Source: Ditylenchus dipsaci (taxonomy: Eukaryota > Nematoda > Chromadorea > Rhabditida > Anguinidae). From it: a stretch of DNA of 64,000 nucleotides. Under the pieces are notes generated by a model. The model did not search any database, had not been told where the DNA came from, and saw nothing but the letters and a program-made list of their open reading frames with translations. Positions 1 through 11,300 of this stretch are shown piece after piece. The number at the start of each line of letters is the position of its first letter. The stretch's first letter is position 1. The DNA lies in assembly GCA_004194705.1 (NCBI GenBank), contig SADC01000359.1:45798-109797 (forward strand). Direction: 5' to 3'. Both the position numbers and the translations under genes were made by a program.

Positions 1-2059
1 GTCTAAGTTCCGACATTTATTTCACATCGATTTTTGAAAACTTTTGTCGGTTTTGTTTTAACAATATACCGTATTTCTTCTAATAAGTGCGCACCCCCCC
101 CCCCCCACTTTAAGGGCCTATATCTCAGCTCACAGAAAAATTTCTGCAAAGTTGTTTAGTCAGGGGTGGGAATCGTACTTTTTAAAAAGATTTGTACTTT
201 TTTGGACCCCAAATCTTTTTTATTTTCAAAGTTTTAAATGTTTTTTTTCGCTTGAAAATGGCAATATAATGCAACTTTTGACGAAAATGACCAAATTGTA
301 CTTTTTATGGCCAAGCGTACTTTTTTCCAAAAATGTTCATTCCCATCCCTGTGTTCAATGCATTTTCTTAACTCTCACGAGCTCTACCGATTCCAGTTTT
401 TAGATTTTGGTTGAGCACCCGAAATTTTTCAGATTCTTAGTGGGTTTGAAAAAAAAAGCGCGCCGGCGCGCTTATTAGAGCAAATACGGTACAGTCGACT
501 CTCCCAATAACGAACCCCCTAAAAGTTCGTTCCCACCTTGGGTCCGACACTTTTTTTAGCCTGATTTTTTAAAGTTTTTCCTAGTTCTGTTTTGACAGTC
601 TGGTCCAAATATTGTAAGGATTCCAATTTTACCGATCGTTTTTCAGAAATCCAAAATTTTTTCCTCTAAAAAAGCAAAAACTCGATTTAAGGACAGGCTT
701 TTTCAAAAATCCCTTGTGCCGTCGATAGTCGACGGTACCCTATTTTGTTGCTCAATAAATCCAATTTCGCCAACTATAGTGCACAAAACACATAAATAAA
801 AAACTGCAATTTTTATTTGACTAAAGTGCTTTTTTCTGCTGCTATGACAAATTTTAATTGACTCCTTGGCGTCTTCTCCTAAATTGAACGTCCAATTTGC
901 CGTCCGTTCAATTAATATGCTCTTCACAATGCCGCCAACAAAAATAAACTTGCCCTCCTCTGGCCTGTCCTATATATGTATGTGTGAATGTGGGGAGGCC
1001 AGGAAGCAAGCCAGCAAATTGCTGCTAGAAGTCCTGAGGTGCTAGCCGGCCACTGGCATGGCCACCACTGCTTATTCATGTATTATTTCAACCACCCTCT
1101 CTTGTTTTTTTTCTTTTTCTCTATAGATTTGTGGTGTGCGCACTCTGTCCCTACTTCGCCACATTCTGTTTAATAAATAAAAATTGGGGTGTGTAGGCAA
1201 GAAATTAGTGAATCCATCTTGCTGAATTGGACTCATTTAGCTGATTCATGCAAAATTGCAAGAATGGGCTCTGGAATATTGAACAATAGTCAATTACGGA
1301 TAGCTAAAAAAGACTCAGGTTCGAATTCGCCCGGTTGCATGTCCACTTTTTTTGGTTATGTTTGTGAGTCCAAGCAGTAAAGTTTGGTTTTGTTTTTATG
1401 GGTTTTAGCTTGGATGCAAACAATTTTTTTGCACTTTTTGTTATCCCTTCATATACTATATTTTTAGGAAAGTGACACAAATACACTCAATCGGGTTGAG
1501 CCAACCCCTGCTATAGTGACACCCCAAAAAGTTCCTTCCCACCTAAGGTCCGACACTTTTTTACCTCAATTTTTGAAATATTTTGCCGAATCTGATTCGT
1601 CAGTCTAATCACAAAAATCGTAGAGATTCTGAATTTACCGGTCTTTTTCATTAAATGAAAAAAGTTTTGCTGAAAAGATCGCGGGTGCTCGCTAAAGTGA
1701 CACGCCTTTTTGAAATAGGGGTGTCACTGTAGCGAGTAAGCTACAGTCAAACCTTACAATTTTTTGTAACATTATGTTTTTGACCTACTTTTTGTCAATG
1801 ATCACCAGGCAAGTTACTACTCAAATTGTAGCTCATTTCTCTAGGGCTAAAGATGCCCGAAAAATGCATACTTGCAAGATAAATTAAGCAATGCCCTTAA
1901 TCAAAAATCCAGCGCCAGTATTGGATAAGCCAGTTTTACAAGGAAACGTTTGGGAGGGGGGGGTGGTATTCGCTACTTGGGTCAAAAATCCCTTTAAAGA
2001 TTCTTTTTGCCTGGCTCAAGTGGTCAAAAGTTTTGACTAAAAACATAGTGGGATACTTT
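1..2059. other. Repeat-derived non-coding DNA, no gene seen
   Basis: No coding exon is convincing here. It contains poly-C tracts (about 96-107) and the recurring phrase resembling TACCGTATTTC-TCTAATA that marks several repeats across the window. A decayed Tc1/mariner-like end (TACAGTCGACTC) begins near 490. A related decayed copy lies at about 1475-1745 and shares the internal wording (TTCC-TTCCCACC-AGGTCCGACAC) with repeats at 53.7 and 55.3 kb. Confidence 0.5.
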
Positions 2060-2338
2060 GGGCGTAATCATTTTGCCAATGAGATCTTTTTGCCAATGGT
2101 GACTTTTTGCCAATGAGATCACGTCGCCAATGGTATGCTTTCGCTAATAGCTTCTTTTTTTAAGTATTGTTATTTCTTTGTCAGGCAAATTACCGCTCAT
2201 TCAGTAGTCAGTGAGATGAGCTACAGAATCAATACTTGAGAAAAGAAGCTATTGGCGAAAACATACCATTGGCGAACTGATCTCATTGGCGAAAAGTTAC
2301 CATTGGCAAAAGTTTCATTGGCAAAACGATTACGCCCC
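2060..2338. mobile_element. GGGC-ended foldback element, 9-bp TSD (member a)
   Basis: A short non-autonomous element with inverted ends. The left end reads GGGCGTAATCATTTTGCC and the right end is its complement. Inside each end is a tandem TTTTGCCAATGA/TCGCCAATGG repeat. The flanks GGATACTTT (2051-2059) and GCGTACTTT (2339-2347) match at 7 of 9 positions, so the target duplication is decayed. There is no coding content. It belongs with the other GGGC-ended, 9-bp-duplication elements of this window, and the element at 44.9-47.3 kb has the same ends. Assignment to Mutator-like elements is by duplication length only. Confidence 0.6.
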
Positions 2339-2398
2339 GCGTACTTTTAACCCAAGCTTTTCTCTTGTTCCTCCAAGATAAAAAAAATGAGGCGCGAG

Positions 2399-2582
2399 TC
2401 TTTTCGGCAAAAATATTGCCATTTACAAAAGACGGTCGGCGAAATCGGAATCGTTGCGATGTTTCCGGTTAGACTGACGAATCAGATGGGGCAAAAGTTT
2501 TCGATAATATAGGTAGAAAAATTGTCGAAGCCTAGGTAGGAACGAAATTTTTGCACCCACACTATATCGAGAGTAGACTGTA
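2399..2582. repeat. Right arm of a decayed TA-type (CAGTC) MITE
   Basis: The stretch ends in AGAGTAGACTGTA and carries the inner wording CGGCGAAATCGGAATC found in the intact inverted-repeat MITE at 55.3-55.7 kb. Only this arm is clear, so it is a truncated copy. Confidence 0.4.
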
Positions 2583-3335
2583 TCTAGCATTCTGCGATTC
2601 TCAACAATTCCCACCCCCACAATCATCTTTTGCCCCAAAATAACTCAAGCAAAAAAAAGTTGGCCAGAAAAAGTTTGAGTTATTCCACTTGGTGGAGTCC
2701 TACTAGCCTGACCAAATATCTCTTTTGCCCTAGAACACACACACACTCATAATTAAATCTGGTGGTGGCTGGGAGACAAAAAGCATCTTCCTTCATGCCT
2801 CAACTAGCAGTAGTAGCAAATTGAGTTATTAGGTTGCTGATGTTACCGCTACCCTTTGAACACCCTCACTTTCGATTCTTACTAAGAAACCGTATTTTCT
2901 CCACTAATTTTGGTCCCTAAAAGTGACAAATGTACCTAATTTAGAAGACATTCAAAAGTTTTAGAAAAGTGGCAAGCAAAAGAAAAAAGAAGAAAGCCGG
3001 CCGCGCCAAAGCCGGTTTCAGCAAATGTTAGCGAATTTTGACTTTTTTTAAAAAGCTCAAAATTCACTAAAAGAGCTTAAAAACTTTGGGGCTGTTACTC
3101 TTCATTTTTTAAGTCAAAATGTCAAAATTAAAGATACGTTAGATTCAGCATGAGTAGATCTTTCGATCTAGCCTATATATGACCGTTTTCGGTAAATTTT
3201 CTGCCGGGAAATAACCCTCAGATAATTAGCTAAAAAATCTGACCACGGGCTGAAGACTATCCACCCTAGAGATCATTTTAACTACACCGTTTTCGGGTTT
3301 CATAGTGTTTTTAATTGAAAGAACATGCTCACGGT

Positions 3336-3745
3336 GGTCTGGTGGTCCCTCGCCAATTCAAATTTTTTTCTAATCATTGGATTTCTGTACAAATTTTCAG
3401 CTTGGTTTCTAACAAAACAAGTCTAGAATTTAATTTTAGGTATGCTTTTGTTAGAAACCAAGTTTAAAATCCGTTCAGAAATTCAGTGCTTCGGAAAATA
3501 ATTTGAATTTGCGCAGGACAACCGTTGTGGATGGCCCTTTACAAGGCCATGGCCACGCATTCTGAATTTTCCCCCGCCAATTCAAAATTTTTCGCGTAAT
3601 CATTGAACTTTTCAGCTTGATTACTAATAAAACAAAACCAAAAATTTATTTTAGGTATAGTTGTGTTAGAAACCGAGTTAAAAATTTGTACACAAGTTCA
3701 TTGATTACGCAATTTTTTGAACTGGCGGAGGACAACCGTTGTCGG
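3336..3745. repeat. Two consecutive foldbacks of one family
   Basis: Two hairpins lie in tandem (about 3346-3520 and 3570-3730). Each has arms built around a CCGCCAATTCAAA-type stem and a loop with TTTCTAACAAAAC / GTTAGAAACCAAG. The same arms reappear at 38.0-38.13 kb and 42.06-42.24 kb, so this is a dispersed palindromic repeat. The rest of 2.6-4.0 kb shows nothing coding that I can support. Confidence 0.5.
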
Positions 3746-4027
3746 AGACGGCAATGGCCCTTTAACGATGTTTTTCAAAAAATCTGAGGCCCTATATGAT
3801 AATGGGGGGGATTGCCTTGGTCCCCCCTGTTGTTCCTCTATATATTTTTAATGTGTATTATGATATATACAAATATGATACATTTTTGCTTCAGAATATT
3901 ACTACTACCATCTGTCTAAACCACCACAAGCCATATTTTGTGCCAGTCTTATAGCTCTATTTTACTTGTGCCACTGAATTTAAATTGAAGACTAGCTGAA
4001 GTCGCACACTTATTTCCAGCTACTACT

Positions 4028-5105
4028 ATGATTGGTGCCCTGAGTAGTGAAAAAAAGCTGAGTTCAGAAAAGAGGCACAGTGTTAATCCCAAGGTAGGCA
4101 TGGCCAGGTTTTGGAAATTATTTTTCTTCGGGTTATCTCATTTATATTTTGTAGGTGAGCAGTGTCAGCGCAACCTGCGAGCCACACACAGCCCCTCCAG
4201 CCTCAGCCATAGCAGCATCTCCCAATGCAGCCAAAATGTCATTGGCTGGAAGGCTTAGCCATCAATTAACACCTCCCAGACTAGATGTTGGCAAGAGACA
4301 AAATGTTTTTTCACCATTTGGCCAGGTAGACAGTTTTAGAATTTAAAAAAAAACTTTCTTGGATCCGCGCCGTGGACCTGAGTGCGGATACACTGACTTT
4401 ATCACAAATTTTTTGGCATAAAAAGTGTTACGTCAAAAGTTGATTTTCTACCAGAAAAATATGTCAGACCCTAGACGGGTCAAACTTGAGCCAAAATGTT
4501 TATCTTCAAATTAGAACCTAGATTATTACAGTTATTCCTATGCATAATCGGCACCCTACTAAGCATCAGTGTGTCCGTGTGGCTTGCCTTTTTCAGCACC
4601 GACCTGAGATGGCGCAGGGCTGTGTTCGCCACTGCAGCTGCTATATGTTCTGTTATGTTCATGTTGCTGGCCTTCGCTACTTACAGGAGAAATTCCAGGT
4701 GGGTTGCCTTTGACTAATAGGTCACACAAAATAGCCTCCCATGTGCCGACGCCGAAAAAATCCTTGCTCCGCCCTGCTGTTTTTGTGTCCTTTCGGCCAC
4801 ATTTTGCCAACACTGTGTTGGCATGAACACATATGCCATAGCCACCTTCCAGTAAAACAAAAATTTTAGACACCCTCCCCACACCTAGTCGAGCTCGGGC
4901 CAAGTATATTAAGGCACAGACGCTCAACAGCTGGAGGATCAGCGCGCAGAAGCACCAAGACAGAGGAGAGTGCATATTGCCACCGTCCAGGAATGGTGGC
5001 AGTCAAGACCACATAAACAGGCCCCCTATCATTATGCAACACACCACACCTACTAAAGCCTTTCTGTCAGCCCCCACACAACCTAAGAGGGGAAGTTCGG
5101 CGTGA
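4028..5105 (+). CDS. Spliced membrane-protein candidate, unidentified (5 exons, 245 codons)
   Basis: I do not recognise the family. Exons 4028-4093, 4155-4325, 4532-4698, 4735-4851 and 4889-5105 join with consistent phases (0, 0, 2, 2) and end in TGA at 5103; an AATAAA follows at about 5128. The predicted product starts with a hydrophilic Ser/Ala/Pro-rich segment of about 79 residues. Two hydrophobic helices come next (LFLCIIGTLLSISVSVWLAF and AVFATAAAICSVMFMLLAF) around a short charged loop with WRR. A Cys-rich, possibly membrane-associated stretch comes from exon 4, and the tail is basic and polar (KYIKAQ, PKRGSSA). The ATG lies 8 nt after a good acceptor (TTATTTCCAG), implying a 5'UTR intron or trans-splicing. 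It runs opposite to KIF21. Exon 4 has alternative readings and is the least certain part; the exon 3 acceptor was chosen because it keeps the membrane frame. Confidence 0.5.
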
Positions 5106-5388
5106 AAATAACAACATTCATTTTTTTAATAAAAAACCAATTCAATTTTGCTCTAAATAATTTTTTGCTATCAATTGAAAATTTGTGCCATTTATACCAA
5201 TAAACTGTAAATCATGAAAATATGGAAGGCACTCATTAGGAATCAAAGATGGTTCGTGGCGCTCTTTGCTATTTTTTGGAACCATTTTTAGCATTAAAAC
5301 TTTTGTTCCGAGAATTACTTACAGAATTTACTCGGGAATCTGAATCACAAAGCAGTTTTTTTAATCAGACACTGAGATATGACTACAG

Positions 5389-6240
5389 TCGACGCTCTAT
5401 ATACCGTATTCTCTCTAATAGAGCGGCACCTCCTAGAATAGTGGGGCACATTTCTAAAATTTGGACGGCGTCCCGTCCCCGTCTTTGAATTTTCCGCCGG
5501 CCGTCCCATTTTTTAAATTTTTCCGCCCGTCCTGCCGGCCGTTCGGAATCACGCCGGCCGGCTAATTCGCAGCCGAGTAACATAAAATGTTTTGTTTGAA
5601 TAATAAAACGGTAGCATACAATAATGGGTGTTCACACTTCGTTATTATTAGATGTTTTTTCGTCATAACTCATAATTAAACGAGCTTTCAATGAGGCTTC
5701 TAGAATGCTCAGCCTTCTACCCTAGCGTGCATTGTAAGAATGGAGAATAGTCCCTCACCTGCTCCAGATAAAGCGAGAATTATGAGTATGTCGGGCGCAA
5801 GTGTTTTAAGAAAACTCTCTTTAGTGCTTTTTTCGCCGTTATTAATTAATTTTTTTTCGTTGTATAAAACCAACAGAAGGGTCTAATAATTTCGCACTTA
5901 TGTAGTAGAAGTTGCTGTTGTCGCGATCTCCAGAAGTTATGACGTCGATATAATGCTTCTCCGTGCAGATTTTCAGTCATTGTTTTAAAAATTTGAAAAT
6001 GTATTCAGGCAATGTTGCATAAAATATGAGATACTTGCAGTAATAGATAAAAGTGCATAATTCCTGGCAGCAAAAAAGATTTTGTTGGCTTTTTTTTTGA
6101 GGATGGCTTGAATAATTTCGTCCTGCGCCGTCCCGTCTGGATCGCCCTCTGCCGGACGTCCGACCGCCCACTTTTCAAGACGCCATCCACGACGGGACAG
6201 GGACGGGCTCAGCGTACGAGCGCCCACTATGCCCCTACGG
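5389..6240. repeat. Putative element with GC-rich GGCCG/CCCGTC ends
   Basis: Two GC-rich blocks (about 5462-5578 and 6119-6235), made of variations on CCGTCCCGTC, GCCGGCCG and their complements, flank an AT-rich middle. A related block is at about 60.10-60.24 kb. The arrangement looks like a non-autonomous transposon with repetitive subterminal motifs, but I could not find a clean target duplication. The block also starts inside a decayed CAGTCGACGC TA-type end at 5394. Confidence 0.4.
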
Positions 6241-8074
6241 GGTTGTAAAATAGACTATTAGACAGGCACCCCCCCCCTCCATAAGCAAAATACAGGTATT
6301 TTAGGACTATGGAAGGCGTTTTTATCGTGTCTTGTATTCTGCTTCTAACGTGTTCTAAATGCTTCATTCAGAGGATGACATGATTCCATGATGCAAGTAA
6401 ACAAAGAAATAACAAAAAAGCAACCTGACAGCTGCTCCAATGACCGTCTACTTGCCGTGAATCGTTGACGCCAAGAGTTTATTGCCCACTCTTTCAAAGT
6501 TTTTAGGAAATATGGCGGCAAAATGCTTCAGATGATAATAAAGACAATTAGATTCGCCGTTGAAAAAGCATAAACGGTGCTGACTGGTCATTTTAAAGAG
6601 AAAAATAATTTTATACTTATTTTACATCTTACATTACTTCACATCCTCATTTTATTACCCTTTTTATCTTTAAGTGGGGCAGGATATTCAACAAGTACCA
6701 TAATTTCGATGCTAATAGTGATGCCTCAATTAATCATTGATCAATTGTCCGAATTAATAACAAGTGAATGGCCGTATAAATCTATAAAATTTTGGCCAAA
6801 AAGCCGGTAGTTTTTTTTTATTATCAAAGTACAGAAAAGCGACACGAACTGTCTTTTTAACGTCGAACACAACTATTTCTTGAATAGAATAGGCCAGTTC
6901 GGCACGCTTTTTTGAATGACTGCCATTGGATTGGATACAAATTGTGATTGTATACACTTTTTTCAAATTTGTGCCTTTTGGTGCTCAGTCTGGGGCACAC
7001 GTTTGAGCCCGTCCTAACCCTTGCCTGAGCCTAAAGCCTAAGTTGAAAAAAAAGTTTAAAAAAAACATGCAAAAAACGAAGTTTCAAAACGCGCGAATTC
7101 GAAAAAAGTGTATTTAATCACAAATTGCATCCAGCTGCGATTTTACCTTTTTAAATAACCGGTTTGCCAGAAAACATGCCGCTAAAAAAATATTTTTCTT
7201 ACTTTTTTGTAGTTAGAAGAAGATTTTTGAGCCCGTCCTAACATATGCTAGCCTACCCTGCCCCTAAGCCTAAGCTAAAAGAACAGGCCGTACACCGGCA
7301 AATAGTGTAAATCGAGAATGGCCCTAACTTTGAAATTCTAGTCAAAAAAACGAGGGGGGGGGGATTATTGGAGCATATGAGGTAACAAAGTGCTGCTGAT
7401 ATGTCTAGGTCCTTTGAAAAGTTAGGGAGACCGGCCACTACGAAGTCACCAAAAAACCGTGATGCGAGTACCAGGGTTTTTAGCCTACTAGTGAGTTTCC
7501 GGTGTATCATAAATTCTTCGAGTATCCAACTTTTATGGGGTGATTCCTTGCATATTATAACTATGGTGATAAGTACTTTGAAAAGTTCTTCACGGCTTTT
7601 CAAAATCGGAAATTTGCCGCAAATGGTCGGAATTTTGCCGCAAATTTTTGTTTCGCCCTTTTCTGTTACTTTTCTTAACTTTTGATCAAAGCAATAACAC
7701 TATGTGTTAGCTCTGTGATTCTAGTTCGTGACGTGGTTTCATTTGGTGCACCATACCTAAAATTACGAAAAGATAAATGAATCAAATGAAAAAGTAATTT
7801 GGTTCATATTTGACATTTTTGTTCTACATTTTGCAAAGGCCTTTCACTCAACAATTTAGTTAAAAATCAGTCTTCCATTCCGTCTCAAAGAAATGGTGAC
7901 TAGTCCTAACACCACAACATTTTTCGGTACACAACAGTAATAAAAGCATTGGAATTATTTTGCGAAGATGAAATATTGGCAAGTGATTCAATTATCCACC
8001 TGGCACTCCAAACGTTTGAAAAGACGTTGGGTGATGGCCATATGGCCGGCCATTTGACAAACTCTAGAAAAGAC
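6241..8074. other. Repeat-rich non-coding stretch left of the last visible KIF21 exon
   Basis: A poly-C run lies at about 6270. Inverted copies of a widespread repeat (GGCTTAGG...GCCAGCGTA-TAGGACGGAC) are at about 6985-7035 and 7225-7275. A poly-G run lies at about 7355. No WD40-like or other KIF21 C-terminal exon could be recognised on the minus strand here. Confidence 0.4.
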
Positions 8075-8386
8075 CTACATTTTCATCAGCTGCAAAGGTG
8101 GAGTCAATGTCCATAATGGACTTCTGGAGATTCATGATCTGATCCTGGACATATTTTAGCTTCTCATTGATGCTTTGCTTCTGCTCTTTCAACACTGCTT
8201 TTCATCGTTCGTGCTACAGGGTGTGGAATCCTACAACAATAATTTCCAAAGCTTTGCTTAGAAGCTGAATTGTCTGAATTACCAATTTTAAGAGCTCTTC
8301 CTGTAGCAACTGTCTTTCTTTGACTTGTCGATCCATCTCTTCTTCCATTTTTGAGATAGTTTGGCGTTGGGTTTGATCCAGTTCAG
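8075..8386 (-). CDS. KIF21: KIF21 exons 21-22: regulatory coiled coil
   Basis: Exon 21 (8283-8386) encodes [20 protein letters not shown], aligning by eye with the autoinhibitory coiled coil of human KIF21A (NMEADMNRLLKQREEL). The Met and Arg altered in the human eye-movement disorder CFEOM1 (M947, R954) both look conserved. Exon 22 encodes [16 protein letters not shown] and ends at a GTAG/GTCTTT donor. Its 5' edge is unclear: the phase-correct acceptor at about 8213 gives an in-frame TGA after three codons, while an acceptor 18 nt upstream stays open but needs a one-base shift before VLKEQK. This is either a sequence error, a missed micro-intron or real decay. Confidence 0.7.
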
Positions 8387-11300
8387 CTAAACAAATTTAT
8401 ATTTTTTCGGTAATTGACTCCAAGACTTAAGGCACGTGCACAATGAGTGTGGGACTGAGTGTGAGATCTGGCGCGTTTTTAACGCGAGAAGAGCTGTACT
8501 TTTTTTCTTCACTGAAACTTTTTTGCTGTTGGCACCATTTTGCAGCTAACAAGAGAGGCACCCTGACTGTGACCTGGGGGAACTTCGACAAGAGTTTTTA
8601 TTGCATATTCTTGTAGAGCGTGCCCAAGTTCCTAACAAATCTGGCTCCTCAGGTCTGAAAGCCCACAAAATGTGGTAGAAGGGTCACCCAAAGTTCTAAA
8701 AACACCTCGATACCCCTATCATGGCTTAGGCTTAGCTGTCTCTTGGGCCATGGGTCATTCCTGAAACTTTTATTGAGTTTCAGAGGTGGGGAGCCAAATT
8801 CACATGGGATTTGGGCACGATCTACAAGAATACACGCATAGCAAAATTTATCTGAAAAACTCAGGTCACAGTCAGGGTCCCTCCCTTGTAAGATTCAGGG
8901 CTTCAAAATGAGCTATTGAAAGAGAAGTTCTGTAATTTTGTAGTTTGGTCGGATCCCTTGAAAAAGAGGAAATTAAGTGTGTGGCATTAAAGGGAAGCCT
9001 ACGATGTGCTGAGTAGGATAGAATTAAATTCGACCACTTTTTATTAGTAATTCACCGAACTGTGGCCTCCCGAAGTTCGGTACTCAGAAAAACCATTACA
9101 TTTCTTAAAATAATTCGTACTCGATGAAAATATAATGATTCATAGTCGTTTAAACGCTCATTCGACGCAAAATGAGTTGCTCTTTCTAACAAGCATTAAC
9201 ACGTTCCAGTATGTTAAACATTTTGGCGAAAACAGTATGTTTTTTCAAAAGAACAGCATTTTTCAAACACCAATTTTTCGAAAAAAAAAACCGGCCTGAA
9301 AATCGGAAATCGGCCTGCACCCTTCTAAATTTTAGTGCATCAGAAAGAAAATTTCATTTTGCATCTTTCTGACAAAAAAATTCTTAAAAAAATTGGGAGA
9401 GGCAAGACAAAAAAGACCCTTGAAGTTTAGGTACTTGTATAGTTTGTAACCCCTTCCCTTACTCAAGTAATTACTTTAAAAATCAACATATTTTATTCGC
9501 AAACACACAGCAACGTATAGCAACTAGTGCTGTAGATTTGCTCAAACCCAATACCCAATACAATATTTTTGACCATTTTTGAACCCAATACCAATACCCA
9601 ATATTTCAAAACGGACCCACCCAATACCCCAATACAATATTTTAGGCCATTTCAAAACCCAATCCCAATACCCAATACTATAACGGATCTTAATATATTG
9701 TCCAATACCCAATTATCTTCAAAAAGCGATGACTCTACAACATTTATTTACGGTTAACACAAACAGTAGTATTCTAATAGACAAATTTTAACAACGGAAG
9801 ATTTTTGTTAAAAAAAATCAGGCGCTCTGCTGTTTCTGGATCCAAGCTTGATCTTCTATAATCGTAGACGTCCCAAGCCACGGAGAAAAGCTGTTCACTG
9901 AGTTGACTTCTTGCTGGTGCAGATAGGGAACGGCGTGCCAGTTCTGCCAAAATCGGATAGACCTTGTCGGATTCCTAAAGGTGAAAAAAATCAATAGGAA
10001 CACTTCTGTCTTTGAACTGACCTTCCAAAAATTAAGAGGATCATTTTCTGGGTCGATACATCTTTGCTTCTTGTATGCCATCATCTCAACCATTGCACTG
10101 CTAACTTGCTCTTCCGTTTGTCCCTCATCGCTAAACATGTGGCTATGACGACCAAATAATGATTCCGACCGCTTAGTAGGAGGAGAATGGAAGTCTGAAA
10201 TGGGAGTCTAAAAGTCGCTTCCAGTCTAAGTCGATTCCATGGGCGGTTGGGCTAAAATATCGAATGGCCAAACTTCATTGAACATTAATACTAATCTGAT
10301 GAAATTCTCTGTTGGACCCGACCATATATCAGATGTGAAAGAGAGTGCTTTACAATCATGGAGGCGCAAAAGAATTTCTTTCTTAACAGCTGCGTAGACA
10401 CGAGACATAACCCATTCTGCGAAGTGCTGTCTGCCTTTGAGATTTTCCGGAAAGAGCACCTTGAAGGTTTCTTCCTCAATGAGGGCAAAAGACTGATTTG
10501 TACAAGCGATGAAATGCATAATTCTTCTGTCCAGCGATGATAGATCTCCTGAAATATACAGCTGTGCACGGAAAAAAATAGAAACACGAACTAAAAACGT
10601 ACCTTTTCCACGAACCACAAATATCGCCAAAACTTTTGCATTGCCTTTTTGTTTGTTTCTTCAGATTTTTCGGCATCTTCTATCTTCTTCAAGTGAACTG
10701 GATGCTTTGCAAGGTGCTTTTCAAGGTTTGAAGTCCCATAATTGCTCTGTTTGACCACTTGTTGGCATTCATTGCACCAAACATTGGTCTGCGACAGCTT
10801 TGTGAATAGCGATTGATCGCCTTCTTCGCGTTTGATCTCAATCTTCCAAAGTGAGCTCATTTTCAAAAAGAAAAAGCGCAGACCGATAGAGAGCGACAGA
10901 ACCAAACAAAAGCTGATTGAAATTGTGAGTGATAAGTATGTTCTGCTTCCTCTAATCGCGCAAGAACAAATATTATTCTAAAAAGTAAACTACAAATAGT
11001 CACAACTTTCTGTTGAAGACCCAATACCAATACCCAATATTTTTCACAAACCCAATCCCAATACCCAATATTTCAATAAGTTCACACCCAATATCCCAAT
11101 ACAATATTTTTGACCTAAATCAGACCCAATACACCCAATACCCAATACCAATATATTTCGATGTCATCAGCACTAATAGCAACGGTATAGCAACACAATT
11201 TGAGACCACAAATGATACATAACTTCTAGCCTCAGAATTTATTTAGGCACTTACTTAAACACTTTACACCACTTTCAAGCAAAAAAATTTTTGGTGTAAA

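Noticed and set aside
4559..4975. 138-codon open frame on the minus strand
   Set aside because: It overlaps the phase-consistent plus-strand exons at 4.5-5.1 kb and runs through their introns; it looks like a GC-rich shadow.
7253..7603. 116-codon minus-strand frame as a KIF21 tail exon
   Set aside because: No WD40 or coiled-coil character, and it overlaps repeats and poly-G.
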